Assembly (NCBI GenBank): GCA_039545275.1
Contig: BCHS01000009.1
Span: 310,001 to 374,000 of the forward strand
Reading direction: 5' to 3'
Length of the DNA stretch: 64,000 bases
Source of the DNA: Pseudomicrostroma phylloplanum
Taxonomy: Eukaryota > Basidiomycota > Exobasidiomycetes > Microstromatales
In this document: positions 34,314-45,639 of the stretch, piece by piece
Numbering within the stretch: the first letter of the stretch is position 1
How the letters are laid out: every line of letters starts with the position of its first letter
The notes under the pieces: model-generated
Database searches by the model: none
The model's input: the letters and a program-made list of their open reading frames with translations, nothing else
Told to the model about the DNA's origin: nothing
Translations under genes and position numbers: made by a program

Positions 34314-36784
34314 CTACTGCTCGTCGAGGAAAGTAGATCGTCTCGCTGGGCTCACTTCGTCTCTCTGCCTCGGCTGACTCCCAGTTCGACTTCCTGCACC
34401 AGTCTTCTTCTGAGGAGCAGCAGCAGCTCCAGCAGGAGTCGATCCGCCATGCTTGCTAACAGGCCTAGGCGGCAGCGCAGTGAGCGTCTGAGGTTTCCTC
34501 AGTCGTATGCAGCACAAACACAGGAAGCTCGCGAGGAAGAAGGCTGCCCCAGCATAGAAGATTGCGTGGGGCTTGGTGTGCACGTACCGCTTGAAGACCC
34601 AAGTGAAGATGACGGGTCCAAAGACGTCCGAACCGATGGCCGAGGCGATTCCCCAGGCTCCAAAGAGCTTGCCTGCCTGGCTGGGTTTCTGGAGGAGTGC
34701 GAGTGCGAGAGAAGACATGGAAGCGCCGCCCCCTGCTCCGAGAGAAGTGGCGGCGCTGGCGATGATGAAGATGGTGGGACCTCGGAAGAGGGAGAAGACG
34801 ACGTAGGCTACTACGTTGATGAAGAGGGATACGCGAGCCAGCTTTAGATCGAAATGAGAGTCGTGCAGCAACCGGAGATGCTTGGCTCGCATGGTCCAGA
34901 GTTCCTCGAGCGTGGCCTCGTGCTTTGGGTCGTGAGGATCGATGTGGGTGATACCACTTTGCTCAGGCGTAGCCGTGTCGGTAAAGTCGACGTGGCGCTC
35001 CGTCGAGCCAGTCGCTCCGTATGCTGCTGCAAAGGACGTCCTGCGCGAGTGGCCTTCGTCGTCGAGCAGAGGCTCCTGCTCGTCGTTTCCGGCGTCTTGC
35101 GGCAGAGAGACGGCTCGCGGTGGCCGATGCCACACCTTGATGACCAAGGGCAGAATCACCGTCAGGCACAGGACTCGAGTGACGGAGATGAAGGTGAAGA
35201 AGTAGCCCAGCTCGGTCGCGCCCCAGTGGAAGACATTGATGGCATAGAGACTCTTCAGGGATAGGATGCCCATGCAAGAGATCTCGATGGCGTACGACAG
35301 ACTCAGCCAGAAGAGGTTCCAGTCCCTCTTTCGCGACCGCGAGATGTGAGAGATGGAGAGCATCGATGAGGTTGGATCGGGGATGGTGGTCCGTCGCAGA
35401 TCGTTGACCGAGGGCATTCGGCTAGCGGGGCGAGACTGAAGTCGCTCAACCTGCTCGACGGGACGAGGCAGCAGCAATGCGAGAGGTTGCAGTGGAGCAC
35501 TGAAACGCAGCAGCAAGCTCTTGCTCTTGGCTCTGACCTGGCCTTGCTCGTCTACTTCCTCTTGCGAGAGCGAAGTCTCCTTTTGATGCTCAACCATGGC
35601 CGTCTTCCGCCTCTCTGCGCTCGTGCTCTCGGGCATGACAAAGAGGGCAATGAAGAAGTAGAGAACATGCCCTGCGGTGGCAAGCAGGAATGGCGCGACG
35701 AGACTGTCCGTAGCTTTGACCATCCATCCGCCGACTGCCGGTCCGATAATGAAGCCAAAGTAGAAGAAGCCCGCCAGACGAGCAAAGACTTTGGCTCGCG
35801 TACCAGCAGGCGTGCAATCCGAGATGTATGCTTGGTGAGCTGCGAGCAGGGTGGACAGCCCTCCGAGAGCACCATTGAGGGCGGCTGGCAGCAGCAGGAA
35901 ATTGCTGCCGAAGGGCAGTGAGGTGACGGGCAGCAGGCCTATGGCGAGGTAGCTGAAGTCGAAGGCGAGGAAGCTGACACAGACGCAGGCGAGGACCTTT
36001 GTCCTGCCCCGTCGATCTGACAGGCCGCCCCACCAACCAGTCGTGGCGGCCGAGAGGAGACCGACCATGATGGCGATGCGCATCTGCAACTCTGCAGACC
36101 CGGCCACGACGTCCGGGTTGCGGCACTCTTGGCTCATCGGCGGTCGCTCATGCGGAAGACGTAGCAGCGTGGCCGAGAAGGGATCTTCGCTCTGCCTCTG
36201 CTTGGCAAACATCTCTTCGCAGATGACCTGCGTGAGGAGCTCGATCCTAGCAGACATGATGGATCCGATCTGGAAGGGTGGTAGGTGGTTATGGTCAGAT
36301 GCTGTACTTCTCTGTGCACTCATGGACTGGACAATGTGATGCTCACTGCAATAGCTAGAAGCGAGCCCATGGGGACCAGCCACCATTGGCTAGGCCTCTT
36401 CCACCATCTTCTTCCCTCAAACCAGTGAAGATGAGTATCATCTGCCGCATCAGATCGTCCAGGTGTGGAAGCATGTGGCTGCTGCTCTGCCTCTCCAGCA
36501 TCATTCGCTCGGTAGTCAGAGTCGCCCCCGTTCACACCGTCGTCGGCTCGCTTTAGACCCTCCTCCCTGTCATCGTCGTACCGGTAGAGTACATCGCCAA
36601 TGACTGGATCTGCCGAGTCGATGTTGTAGCCTCCGGAGGGGTTGTTAAGTTCGTGGTGGGGTAGTGAAGGTTGAGGAGGAGGTGACATGGGAGATACGGA
36701 GCGAGGACGTCCCCGTTGCCGCGAGGTGGCTCCGCTGCTCGAAGAGGGATGGAGGCGAGAAGCAGATGAGGATGGCCCTGACAT
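34314..36784 (-). CDS. MFS transporter, fungal TetA/SLC46-like group
   Basis: Exons on the minus strand: 36784-36347 and 36269-34314 (797 residues; donor GTGAGC, 77-nt intron). Seen: Ser/Asp-rich cytosolic N-tail of about 115 residues, WWLVPMGSLLAIAIGSIMSARIEL (helix 1, built across the splice), a Cys-containing first outer loop, VGLLSAATTGWWGGLSDRRGRTKVL (MFS loop 2-3 motif), FYFGFIIGPAVGGW (helix 5 region), a central loop of about 120 residues with SRSRKRDWNLFW, a second Ser/Asp-rich loop carrying EEQEPLLDD-type acidic sequence, and six more helices ending SFLCLCCIRLRK. The substrate is unknown; relatives include uncharacterised fission-yeast C14C4.07 and, more distantly, proton-coupled folate carriers. 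The acidic dileucine-like EPLLDDE would fit vacuolar targeting (inference). Confidence 0.83.
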
Positions 36785-37758
36785 AATGGAGATGGTTAAT
36801 GGAGGTCTGCTCAGAGAAATTGCATGGAAGAAATGCTGATGCTAAGCGTGTGAGGGGTGGCTGTTCGGGAGCATTCGCTGCTCCGGGTCTACCGGATCTG
36901 TCGGTGAGAGGATCAGCACGCTGCTTGCGGCAAAGACCAAGCAGATATCCGAGTGAGAATGAGAAAGAACAAGACGAAGGCAGATGGAGCAGAAGATGAC
37001 GAAAGGATGACAGATACAAAAGGGGAATATATGTAAGGTAACGTTGAAAGATATGTGTGAGCGGAAGTGGTCATCGCAGCTGACAGGGTCCACTCGCACT
37101 TCTCAGCCAATGCCCATTTTTCCCACCGGGGCTTGGTCAGCGCCCCGCTTCGCTTCCCGGAGATAGGCAATCGGCTCAGCATTACGCTGTGCGGCGCAGC
37201 AGATGAGACCAGACATCCTCGCTTCAAGACGCACCAGGTGCAACGTGGATGATCGACTTAAGACTAAGACAACACAAGACAACACACAGCCAACACCACA
37301 AACAGCAGGACATGGATTGAGACTTGCAAAGACTCACACGCGAGATGAGCAGCATGGCACGCGTCGCAAATGCAGAAAATGAAATGTATTGGCTGCACGC
37401 ATCGTCTTGCAAATCAGAGGGAATCAATCTCTCGAATGAAGTTACAGGAATGACAGGAGAGCGACAGCATGAGAGAGCGAGAGGAGGGGAGCATCCTTAG
37501 GAGCGACGTTGTGTATGAGGGAGGCAGTACAATTGAGGCCACCTGGAGCCTGAATCCGTCCAGCAGACTAAGGTAAGGTGGCGACAATCCCGTCCATTTT
37601 GCAGGACGGCGAGATAAGAAAGAGGAGGAAATGCAGCCCTCGTCGTCAGGGTCGTTAAAGTACAAGACACCACATCCAAACTCTGCCGAGTTCAGTTGAT
37701 GGTCCGAGGCAGCACCGTCGTCAAGAGGGGCTCGACTCAATCGTGATCACTTGACATT
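36785..37758. other. Intergenic, MFS promoter and GH128 3' flank
   Basis: 974 nt. Contains two close copies of a gacaacaca motif at 37267-37286. No supported gene. Confidence 0.6.
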
Positions 37759-38865
37759 TCAACCCGAACGAGCACTACGACGCGAGGCAGCAGCAGCTCG
37801 TCGGACGTGACGTTGAGCGTGGTTGCCACTGATGGCACGCCTGCGGGAAGTGCTCGAGTACTTCGAGATGGCAGAAAGGTAGGCTTGTCCCGCCGATGTC
37901 AGACCACTGGAGGAAGTCAGGGTACCGTTCTCTCCGTTGTCGGCATCAGAGATGAAGTATGCCTTGATCTTGTCGACGCTCTCAAAGTAGTCGACAGCCT
38001 GAGCAATGAGGTCGTTGGTCTCAGAGACGGTACCGTAGTTGTGTGCGCCGTTCTGGTAGTTGGCGTAAGCGAACTCGGTGATCCAGAAGCAGTCGTAGTC
38101 AGTGTATGTGTTCAGGTAGTGGTTCATGGTCTCCTTGACACCGGAAAGACTGTCGCGGAAGATGTGGACGGCAATGCAGTCGGGCTTGACGGTGGCAGCG
38201 GCGAGGAAGGGTGCGAGGAGGGTCTCGTCGGCCTGCTTGGCACAAGAAGGCGAGATGAGGACACTACCAGCGTCCTTCCATGGGCCGAACTTTTCGTCCC
38301 ACATCGAGGCAGCAGCAGAGGCCGTCATCAAACCAGACGAGCCGGTGCCGTGGTAGTCGAACTCGTTGAAGCCCATGACGTACTTGAACGAACCAGCGGT
38401 GAGGGCATCGAATTGAGACATTCGGTCGGAGTTGGTGGTGCCGGAGAGACCAGTGTTGGCCGAGTTGTCACCATTACCCCAGAGCATGGGGGCGTAGAGG
38501 GCGGACGAGCTCTTGTGGTCGCTTCCACCAGCAGCGCCCCAGTCGTTCCATGCACCAATGTTGGAGCCGAGGTACTTGACAGAGTTTCCGCCGGAGACTC
38601 CTGCCTTGATACCGTTGGGCGTGTAGCCAGAGCTGGAGCCAGACGAAGTAGAGTTCGATGTGGAAGTAGAGGAAGATGCGCTGCTAGTCTTGGTCGAAGA
38701 GCCGGTCGCTGTCGATGTCTTGGTCGACGCCTTTGTAGAACCCGAGGAGCCGGAGAGTGTAGAGGACTTGGCTTTGCACTTCTTGGTCGAGGCGTCGACA
38801 TCGATGGCCTGCATCGTGACGGCGACGAGAAGAAGGGCGAGGAGGGAAGGGATAGAGTACTTCAT
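37759..38865 (-). CDS. Secreted GH128 beta-1,3-glucanase-like protein
   Basis: Single exon, 368 residues. Seen: signal peptide MKYSIPSLLALLLVAVTMQAI, a Ser/Thr linker of about 55 residues, then the glycosyl hydrolase catalytic core (Asl1/GH128): YLGSNIGAWNDWGA, YAPMLWGNG, KYVMGFNEFDY with N167-E168 as acid/base, IAVHIF, CFWITEFAYAN with E264 as nucleophile, and KIKAYFISDADNGENGTLTSS. Its catalytic pair and order match GH128 beta-1,3-glucanases. A short Arg-rich tail (RRRAISGNHAQRHVRRAAAASRRSARSG) with several dibasic sites follows the domain and is unusual for a secreted enzyme. A 361-codon frame on the opposite strand is a shadow of codon bias. The product is probably active on fungal wall or capsule glucan. 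Confidence 0.88.
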   Translation of the reverse strand: MKYSIPSLLALLLVAVTMQAIDVDASTKKCKAKSSTLSGSSGSTKASTKTSTATGSSTKTSSASSSTSTSNSTSSGSSSGYTPNGIKAGVSGGNSVKYLGSNIGAWNDWGAAGGSDHKSSSALYAPMLWGNGDNSANTGLSGTTNSDRMSQFDALTAGSFKYVMGFNEFDYHGTGSSGLMTASAAASMWDEKFGPWKDAGSVLISPSCAKQADETLLAPFLAAATVKPDCIAVHIFRDSLSGVKETMNHYLNTYTDYDCFWITEFAYANYQNGAHNYGTVSETNDLIAQAVDYFESVDKIKAYFISDADNGENGTLTSSSGLTSAGQAYLSAISKYSSTSRRRAISGNHAQRHVRRAAAASRRSARSG

Positions 38866-41619
38866 TGTGGACTTGGGTGTGGATGGATTTGAGGCGATGA
38901 GAGAACCTGTTCGAAGGCTGTTTTCGTTTGCTTATCTCGGAGGGGCAGGGAACGAGTCAAAGCTACCAGATGAGCGTGAGACTGTGAGAGGTGTATGGAG
39001 CAGTGTGTGTCGTCCTAGGCGATCAAACGAGAGAATGGGAAGAGTGTAGACTGGAGAGCACGGGAGCGGGAGAGAGAGAGGAAGAGAGAGAGACGATGGG
39101 TGTGATGGTGATGAAGGGAGGGCAAAGGTGAGCGGGTTAAGAGTGAGTGATGAGATGTTGAGGGCCAGCGAGGGAGGGGTGGGTGCGGAGCAGGGCGTAG
39201 GTTGCGGACGAAGGGGGGAGGCCATTGCGGGACAATTGACACACACCCCTCCTTCGGCATCGACGCGCTGCAATCAACACCGCCTCAGGCACTGCGTCTG
39301 TGTTTGCAGGCGCGTCACAGCCAACAACACGCCCGCTTGCCCCCCCCCTTGTCCAACCAACACTCAGGCACTGGACCAGTTGACCACACCACATCACAAG
39401 TGCCTTGTCCGCTGTGCATTCCAGGCTCCGCGATGTGCGGCGCTCCCTTGCATGACCAATGGGCCGAGTAAGTCAAAGCAGCACCAACGCCTCTTCCTAC
39501 ACACCGCGTCACCCGGTGACATGGCTCACTCTCACCACGGCAATTCCTGGACTTCGGAAGATGGTGTTGTTAAGACAAAGCCCGTACTGAATGATTGCCA
39601 TGCCTGTCAGAAGGTTCAACTCACCCCACATGATGACATCTGATGTAGTGCTCAAATCCGAAGAGGTCGAATAAGGCTTTGCCAGTCCCACGCAGCTGAA
39701 CGTGATCTGCTCGTTGGACCTTCCAAAAACAGTGTTTGCGTCGCGCCAAGTATAGCAAGGGGCCGACCGATGCGCATGGGTGGGTCCTCTTGCTTGTTTG
39801 TCGCCCTTGTGCATCTGCGCTTCGTCTTCGCGCCCCCTATCGTCCCCTGCTCGGAAACAAAACAAGGGCTTCAGATTTCAGAGGCTGCATGGCCTGGACA
39901 AGTCGTGCAAGGGGTTCAGGAACCTTACCAGCCACACACCCGCGTCTTGGCCCTCAATCGCGCCAAGAACAAGGGTCCTGGGCTCCTGGCGCAAACTTTC
40001 GGCAGACAGCACTACGATGGGGATACGCCGGGAAATCCAGGCGCTCGGGTCGCTCGCTTGGCCCTTGTCCGCGTTATCGGGAATTTTGAGAGCCTACTCC
40101 GCCGTACCAAGATTTGACGCCGAGAGCAAACAGTCGCCACATCTACTGACATCTGGCCGCGGGTGCTGAGGTCCTTGTACCAGAGTCACAGGTCGGCCAG
40201 CCTACGTGGCGTCAAGCTTTGACGACGAGCTTTGGTCCCGATCGGTATCGTTGCAAAGCAAAGACGAATCTAACACTAGACGAAGGTCTCGTGCAGCAAT
40301 GAGGCTAGTAGAGGAAGAGTGCGATGTTGAGCATCCGTCCTGAGCGGGCTGGACACCCCATGAGGAGCGCTCTCGGTCCCTCTTCGCTGCCAAGATCGAG
40401 GGCTTCGTTTCCTACCCCTCGGACCGTCCCAAAGAGATTCTCGTGCATATCGTGTTTGTTGCTTGTCTTTCGGCGTCCTTGTCGTAAACAGATCCTGGTG
40501 TGAGCCAATATCATCCGGAGCGGTAGGTCTGCTGGCCTCTGACTGTCGTCTGACATGCGGCCAGGCAGGGTGTGCATCTCTATGGATGTTAATTTGCACC
40601 TTCTTGGCACTTCGGAACGGTCTGTGCTTCGTCTCACTTGCCTCGTAAGAAGGTGTTTTGAACATGACAGAGAGCATGTTGAAGGCCAGAGGCTCGCACC
40701 AGGGCACGTCTGCAGACTCGCCACCTTGGTCGTACAGTGTCCTCCCAGTGCACTCGCTCTGTCGGCAGGCAAAGCTCAGTGTTCCGAGTCTGGTCGAATT
40801 TTTAGAGGGCCAGGATGTGACCGACTGTTCCAACATATTTTGCCTGACCCGACGTGTAAGAGGTTTGATCCCACGCAGTATGTGACATCAGACGGGATAT
40901 GACGTTATTAGCGTCGGGGCTACCGTGAGGCCAGTCCTACAGAGGTATGAGGACTCGCAGCGGCTTCGCTCACGCTTCACCGCAACAGACCTCAGCTTTT
41001 CGAAAGTGATAGGGACGACAGTGTAGCTCGAGATCCGATGATAATCAAGACGCTCTGAAGTGCTAGGCTTTCCGTACATTTGCACTCATTGATGCTCAGG
41101 AGCACTAGACTCGCCGGTTCGCATTGTTGCACCGTGTCGTCGACCCCGCTGACAGCTCACCGATGGAGTTATTCACGAGGCGTGGATTCGCATGCAGGGG
41201 CCTAATTCCCCGAACATTCGTGGTGTCGAAGAGCACAACATCAGATAGTAGCGCAGATGCAGCCCTACTGCCCTCAGTATACGTACGACAGAGCAGGCTT
41301 TAGAGTCGCAAGGCTACTTCCGCCGTGCCCATGTCGAATTCACATGTGCAGACGTCCAGGAGAGTACGCAAGCTCACAAATCTTATGTATAGTACTGATC
41401 GAATCGGTTCCTTTCATGATCTCAATGTGCAATGTCTACGAGACTAGACCGCCGACCTCTGTAGGGCCCGGTGACTAGCGACGGATCTTGCCCGCCAACC
41501 ACTTCTGGCGGGGCGAGTGCGCGGTGCGCTTCCCGTCGCGTCTTTCCGTCGGATGAGCCTGTACTATATGCCACTCTGCCTTCCCATCCACCTCGTCCAC
41601 CTCACCCGCATTCGACATC
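38866..41619. other. Longest gene-free stretch in the window
   Basis: 2.75 kb. The first part is the GH128 promoter and leader, with a GA-rich tract at 39060-39110 (CT-rich on the coding strand). From 39.5 to 41.5 kb sequence composition is more even and short frames occur in all phases, but none has a domain, a good ATG context or consistent splice joins. No tRNA A/B-box pair or terminal repeats were found. It may be regulatory DNA, a non-coding transcript or a decayed element. Confidence 0.5.
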
Positions 41620-43479
41620 ATGAGCCACCAAGGATCGGGGGCTCCCCATAACTACCCTGGAGGTGGCTACCCGCCTCGCGGCATGCCACAGGCTTCGCCT
41701 GCTGGACAACACCCCTACAATACCCAGATTCCGCCTCACCTCGCTAACAATCCTCAGGCTGCCAGATACCTTCCTCAGCAGCAGCCCCAAGCACCACAAC
41801 AACAGCCTCATCATGTCAGCCACCAACAAGCTGCCCAGATCGCCGCTCAAAATATGCGGAAGAGACATGCAGTAGACTCGACAGTGGTGGATTCACTTCG
41901 CGGACTGAAGAAGGGCAAGCCGACGAGCAGAGTGATACCGCCGAGTGTCCAGAGGCATGTGCCAGAGAGCGCGCTATACGGGCAACTGCAGAAGGACGAG
42001 AGAGCATTGGACTGGACACTGAGTAGGAAGAGGGCAGAGCTGACGGACGGGATGGGCAAGAGGCCGCCAAAGGTGAGAATCAGCCGGTGCGATCAGTAAG
42101 GTCATGCTCATCCTTGCTGACGTGCCTTCGCTCACCCGAAACAGACGAAACGGACACTACGAATCTTCCTCAGCAACACCTGCGCTAATCAGCCCTTTCA
42201 GAAGGAGGAGCAAGCAGCCATTGCTGCTCAGCAGCGCGGACAGGATGCGCCTCCGCCGGCCGCAAGCAATGGTGAGGCAAGCACCTCAGAGGCGGATGTG
42301 CCATCTTGGAATCTCCGCATCGAAGGCAGGCTGCTCGAGCCCTCTTTCAGATCAAGAGCATCAAATGCTAGGGCAGCACAGCAGACGTCCGATCGCATCG
42401 GCGCCCAGAAGTTCTCTAACCTCGTCAAGTCGTGCGTGGTGGAACTGCAACGTGATCCTCATCTCTATCCTGCTGAGGAGAATCTCGTCGAGTGGCATCG
42501 CCCGAACCCTACTGCAGCCACCTCTTCTGGGCCAAAAGATGGTTTTGAGAATCCTCTAATCGCAGCTGCTGAGCCCGGATTGGATGGCTTCGAGATCAAA
42601 CGGAAAGGGTCGGAGCCAGTAAAGGTGAAGATTGCGCTGTATCTGGCACATACCCCAGAACGATATGCTCTTGCCCCTGAGCTTGCAGTATTGCTGGACA
42701 TCCGCGAAGAGACCCGTCAGGGAGTCATCTCTGCTCTCTGGGCATACATCAAGGACCGTAAGCTACTGGACGAGCGCGATAGGCGAGTGGTACGCTGCGA
42801 TGCCGAACTGGCGCGCTTCTTCAGGACCGATCAGATCGCCTTCCACCACATTCCTGAAGTCATCAACCGTCACCTGCATCCGCTACCGCCGGTGATGCTA
42901 GAGTACTGGGTTCGTACAGACGTGGATGTGAACAAGCACTCGTCTGCGTACGACATTGAGTTTGAGATGGACGATTGGAGTATCAGACAGAGGCAAGAGA
43001 GAGTCTTATCCCTCTTTGACGGCTCAAGCGAAAAGGCAAGAGAGATCGCTGATCTCGATGAGAAGGTGAGTAGGCAAGGACCACCCGAATGCTCTCAGTA
43101 ATGTCTCAGGCATTGACCTTGCTCTTGCCCTTCTCCCACCCTGCAGATCTCGCAAGCAGTCATCGCCCTGCAAAACCACTCTTCCGCCCGAGACTTCCTC
43201 CACACCTTCTCCCAAGACCCCCTGCAGCACCTCCAAACCTGGCTCGCCTCCCAGTCCCGCGACTTGGACGCCATCCTCGGCGCCGCCTCTTCCATTCCCG
43301 GCGCAGGTGTCAACTCGAGTCTGTCCAATGAGGAGATGCGCCGGGCGGATACCTTCCAGGGCGCTTGGCTGGATGAAGCGATTACGGGTCATATTGCGCT
43401 TGATACTGCGAGGAGGAAAAAGGAGATGGAGAGGTCCACGGCGAGACAGGCCATGGCTCAGTCTCAGCAGCAGCAGTAG
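41620..43479 (+). CDS. SWI/SNF (SMARCD/Rsc6/Snf12) SWIB-domain subunit
   Basis: Exons 41620-42072, 42145-43065, 43147-43479 (568 residues; donors GTGAGA and GTGAGT). Seen: a Pro/Gln-rich N-tail with QQQP runs, then the spliced block KRPPKTKRTLRIFLSNT, which begins the conserved SMARCD core; SWNLRIEGRLLEP; FSNLVKSCVVELQRDPHLYPAEENLVEWHR; the SWIB/MDM2 domain at about 313-390 (KIALYLAHTPERYALAPELAVLLDIREETRQG..., shown in part); and a C-terminal helical block with DFLHTFSQDPLQHLQTWLASQSRDLD. This is the BAF60-type subunit of SWI/SNF and RSC remodelers, acting in the nucleus. The assignment between Snf12 and Rsc6 is not resolved. It converges with the SGF73 gene, 176 nt apart. Confidence 0.93.
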
Positions 43480-43623
43480 AAGAGGCAGAGATAGGCCAAG
43501 GGGGCCACGAACAGGAAGAGATTAGCTTGTAGGCACAGCGGCATGCACGCGGAATGATTACCCAGTTGAGCTTAGCATCATTCGCTCGTGAAATGGCTGA
43601 TATATGCATGTAGATTGGCAGCT

Positions 43624-43651
43624 TGGCCTGGCCTGGCCTGGCCTGGCCTGG
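43624..43651. repeat. TGGCC pentanucleotide repeat
   Basis: Five tandem TGGCC copies between the convergent SWIB and SGF73 genes, ending four bases before the SGF73 stop codon. Confidence 0.9.
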
Positions 43652-43655
43652 TATC

Positions 43656-45299
43656 TCACGAGTGGCTAGCGAACATGCCCAGTCCCCAGCCTCCACCAGC
43701 CACAATAGGTGGTGGCCTGAATCCCCCGCTCGTCGCACCGCCCGCTGCACCCGCTTCACCAGCTACCCTACCTGCTCCCACTCCCGCTGTCCCTCCCAGA
43801 CCCCCAGCCCCAGCCCCAGCTGCGCCCCCTATCCCTGCACCCGTGGCAACACTGAATGCCTGTCGCAGCATGAGAAAGCTCCTAGCCTGCGCCGTGTGCA
43901 TCCCATGATGTGTACGTCTAGCAAGCGGCACAGGGGCGACTCGCTCATCGGAGGCGCGAGTGCGGAGGGCAACGAGGAGGCTTTCTAGCTCGTTGCGCAC
44001 GCGAGGGGAGTCGGTTGAGTGGGATGCGAGGTCGTTTTCTAGGTAGGGGTCCTCCTCTTCGAGCAGGTTGGACACGAGAGTAGAGGGAGCACTGCTGCCG
44101 TTGATTCCGTTGGCGTTGGCGTTGCCGCTGCCGTTGCCGTTGGGGCCAGCGATGGTGCTTCCTGTAGCTCGATCCCGGGAGGAGCCTTCTCCGTTTGCAT
44201 TTGCAGTCGCACTGCTGCCGACGTTGATGAAGCTCCTCCTCGACCCGTCGGGATTGAAGAGTCCGCCTCCTTTGCCATCCAATCCATTGAGCAAGAGGTT
44301 CAGTCTCCTACTCTTGCTCTGCGCACTAGCCAAATCTCCACCTTCCTCTCTCCTCTTAGCACTAAGCTTCTTCTTGTTCTTGAGATCGAACTTCTTACTC
44401 CTCCTCATCTCCTCGGCTCGAGCTGCCTTTTCTTCCTCCTTCTTCTCTAGCTTGGCGAGGAAAGCGGGATTGTTGGCTTTTTGCCATTCGAGGAGGAGAT
44501 CGTCGTAGGATTTGGAGCGACCTTGGACGGAGCGCTTGGCGCCCATGGAGTGTGTTTTGCAGGTCAGGGAGCGGAGACAGGGCTGGCCGTTGTCGTTCAG
44601 CACACCGCACTGGCGGTTGACATCCAACGCTTGGCCTGAGCAAAGGAAACAAGGCGAAAGGAGTCAATATGGAGATCGATGGCACTTCTTGGTCTGCCAT
44701 CCGAGCACTTACCTCTCCGTCGCCGATTATTCTTGGCCTCTTCTGCCTCGCGCAGCTTCCGAGCTTTCTTCTCCATTCGCGCCAACCTCCTCTCTTCGAC
44801 CTCGAGTGCTCTAGCTGCCTTCTTTGTGAGCTTCTTCTGTGGGCTGACACTGCTCGAGGCGGATGCGTAGGCTCCTGTGTCCGTTTGCGAAGGTGTATCC
44901 GAAACTGGGATGGGCGGGACAGCAGGGCAGATGGTGGCGGTGAGCGTGCGCTCTTATTCTTGATCTATCACCACTGCTCAACTCACTCTCTGATATAGCC
45001 CTCTTCCTCTTCATACGATCGGGATCAAGCAGGCTAGGAGACGCCCTTCCATCGCGGATGGCTCTAATAAGTTGACAATTGGCGCGGTGATAGTCCTTGT
45101 ATCGTGCCAGTGTGGGCTTGTTGCAATCGACACACTTGACCACCTGGATGTAATCGTCCAGCCGCTCGGGACCCAGATCGGTCACGTCCAGGTCGTTTGA
45201 GCGCCATGTGGTTGGGCGTGGGCCGGTGGAGCCGCTGGGTGAGGATGGCTCGCTCTGCACTGCGGCCTCGATGTCGTCCCAGGTCGGATGTGAGGCCAT
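43656..45299 (-). CDS. SGF73: SAGA deubiquitinase-module anchor Sgf73 (ataxin-7 family)
   Basis: Exons on the minus strand: 45299-44987, 44904-44713, 44635-43656 (494 residues; donors GTGAGT and GTAAGT). Seen: N-terminal zinc finger C56-x2-C59-x11-H71-x3-C75 ([20 protein letters not shown]), the part that in yeast docks the Ubp8 module; a basic coiled coil ([26 protein letters not shown]); and the SCA7 domain at about 176-216, [20 protein letters not shown] followed by [19 protein letters not shown], which in relatives binds nucleosomes. The C-terminal third is Gly/Ala/Pro-rich and disordered. The role follows from the family: linking histone H2B deubiquitination to SAGA. It diverges from the PBR1-like gene with 340 nt between starts. 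Confidence 0.92.
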
Positions 45300-45639
45300 G
45301 ATACGAGTGGAAAGGCAAGAGGATGCCTTGAGATCGGTATCGCCCCTCTTTCTCTATCTGCCAGTGACTGAGGATGGGTCTTGGTGGTGGTGCTGGTGGT
45401 GGTGAGCGGGACTGGTAGCCGCCTCCGTTCCTGAGTTGCACTTGTGCGGGCATCGGGGCGGAAATGGGATTTCAAAGTCCGAGTCCGTGCTCGCTCTCCC
45501 CGCCTTGCACGGCGTCGCGGCCCCCCAAGGCCCAAGGGACACGCTGACGGGCACCACTGCCACCACTGCTACCACCATCACCATCACCATCATCTCATCC
45601 CATACCATTCCATCTCACCCTTGATCATCGTCATCCAGC
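45300..45639. promoter_or_regulatory. Divergent promoter, SGF73 / PBR1-like
   Basis: 340 nt between opposite start codons. It contains a CAC/CCA trinucleotide-rich tract around 45551-45600. No TATA box seen. Confidence 0.5.

Noticed and set aside
37807..38892. 361-codon open frame on the plus strand opposite GH128
   Set aside because: It exactly shadows the GH128 coding exon; it has no motifs, while the minus strand has a signal peptide and the catalytic core. Strong codon bias keeps the opposite strand open.
39600..39640. B-box-like ggttcaactc suggesting a tRNA gene
   Set aside because: No A-box at the proper distance and no cloverleaf stem partners.
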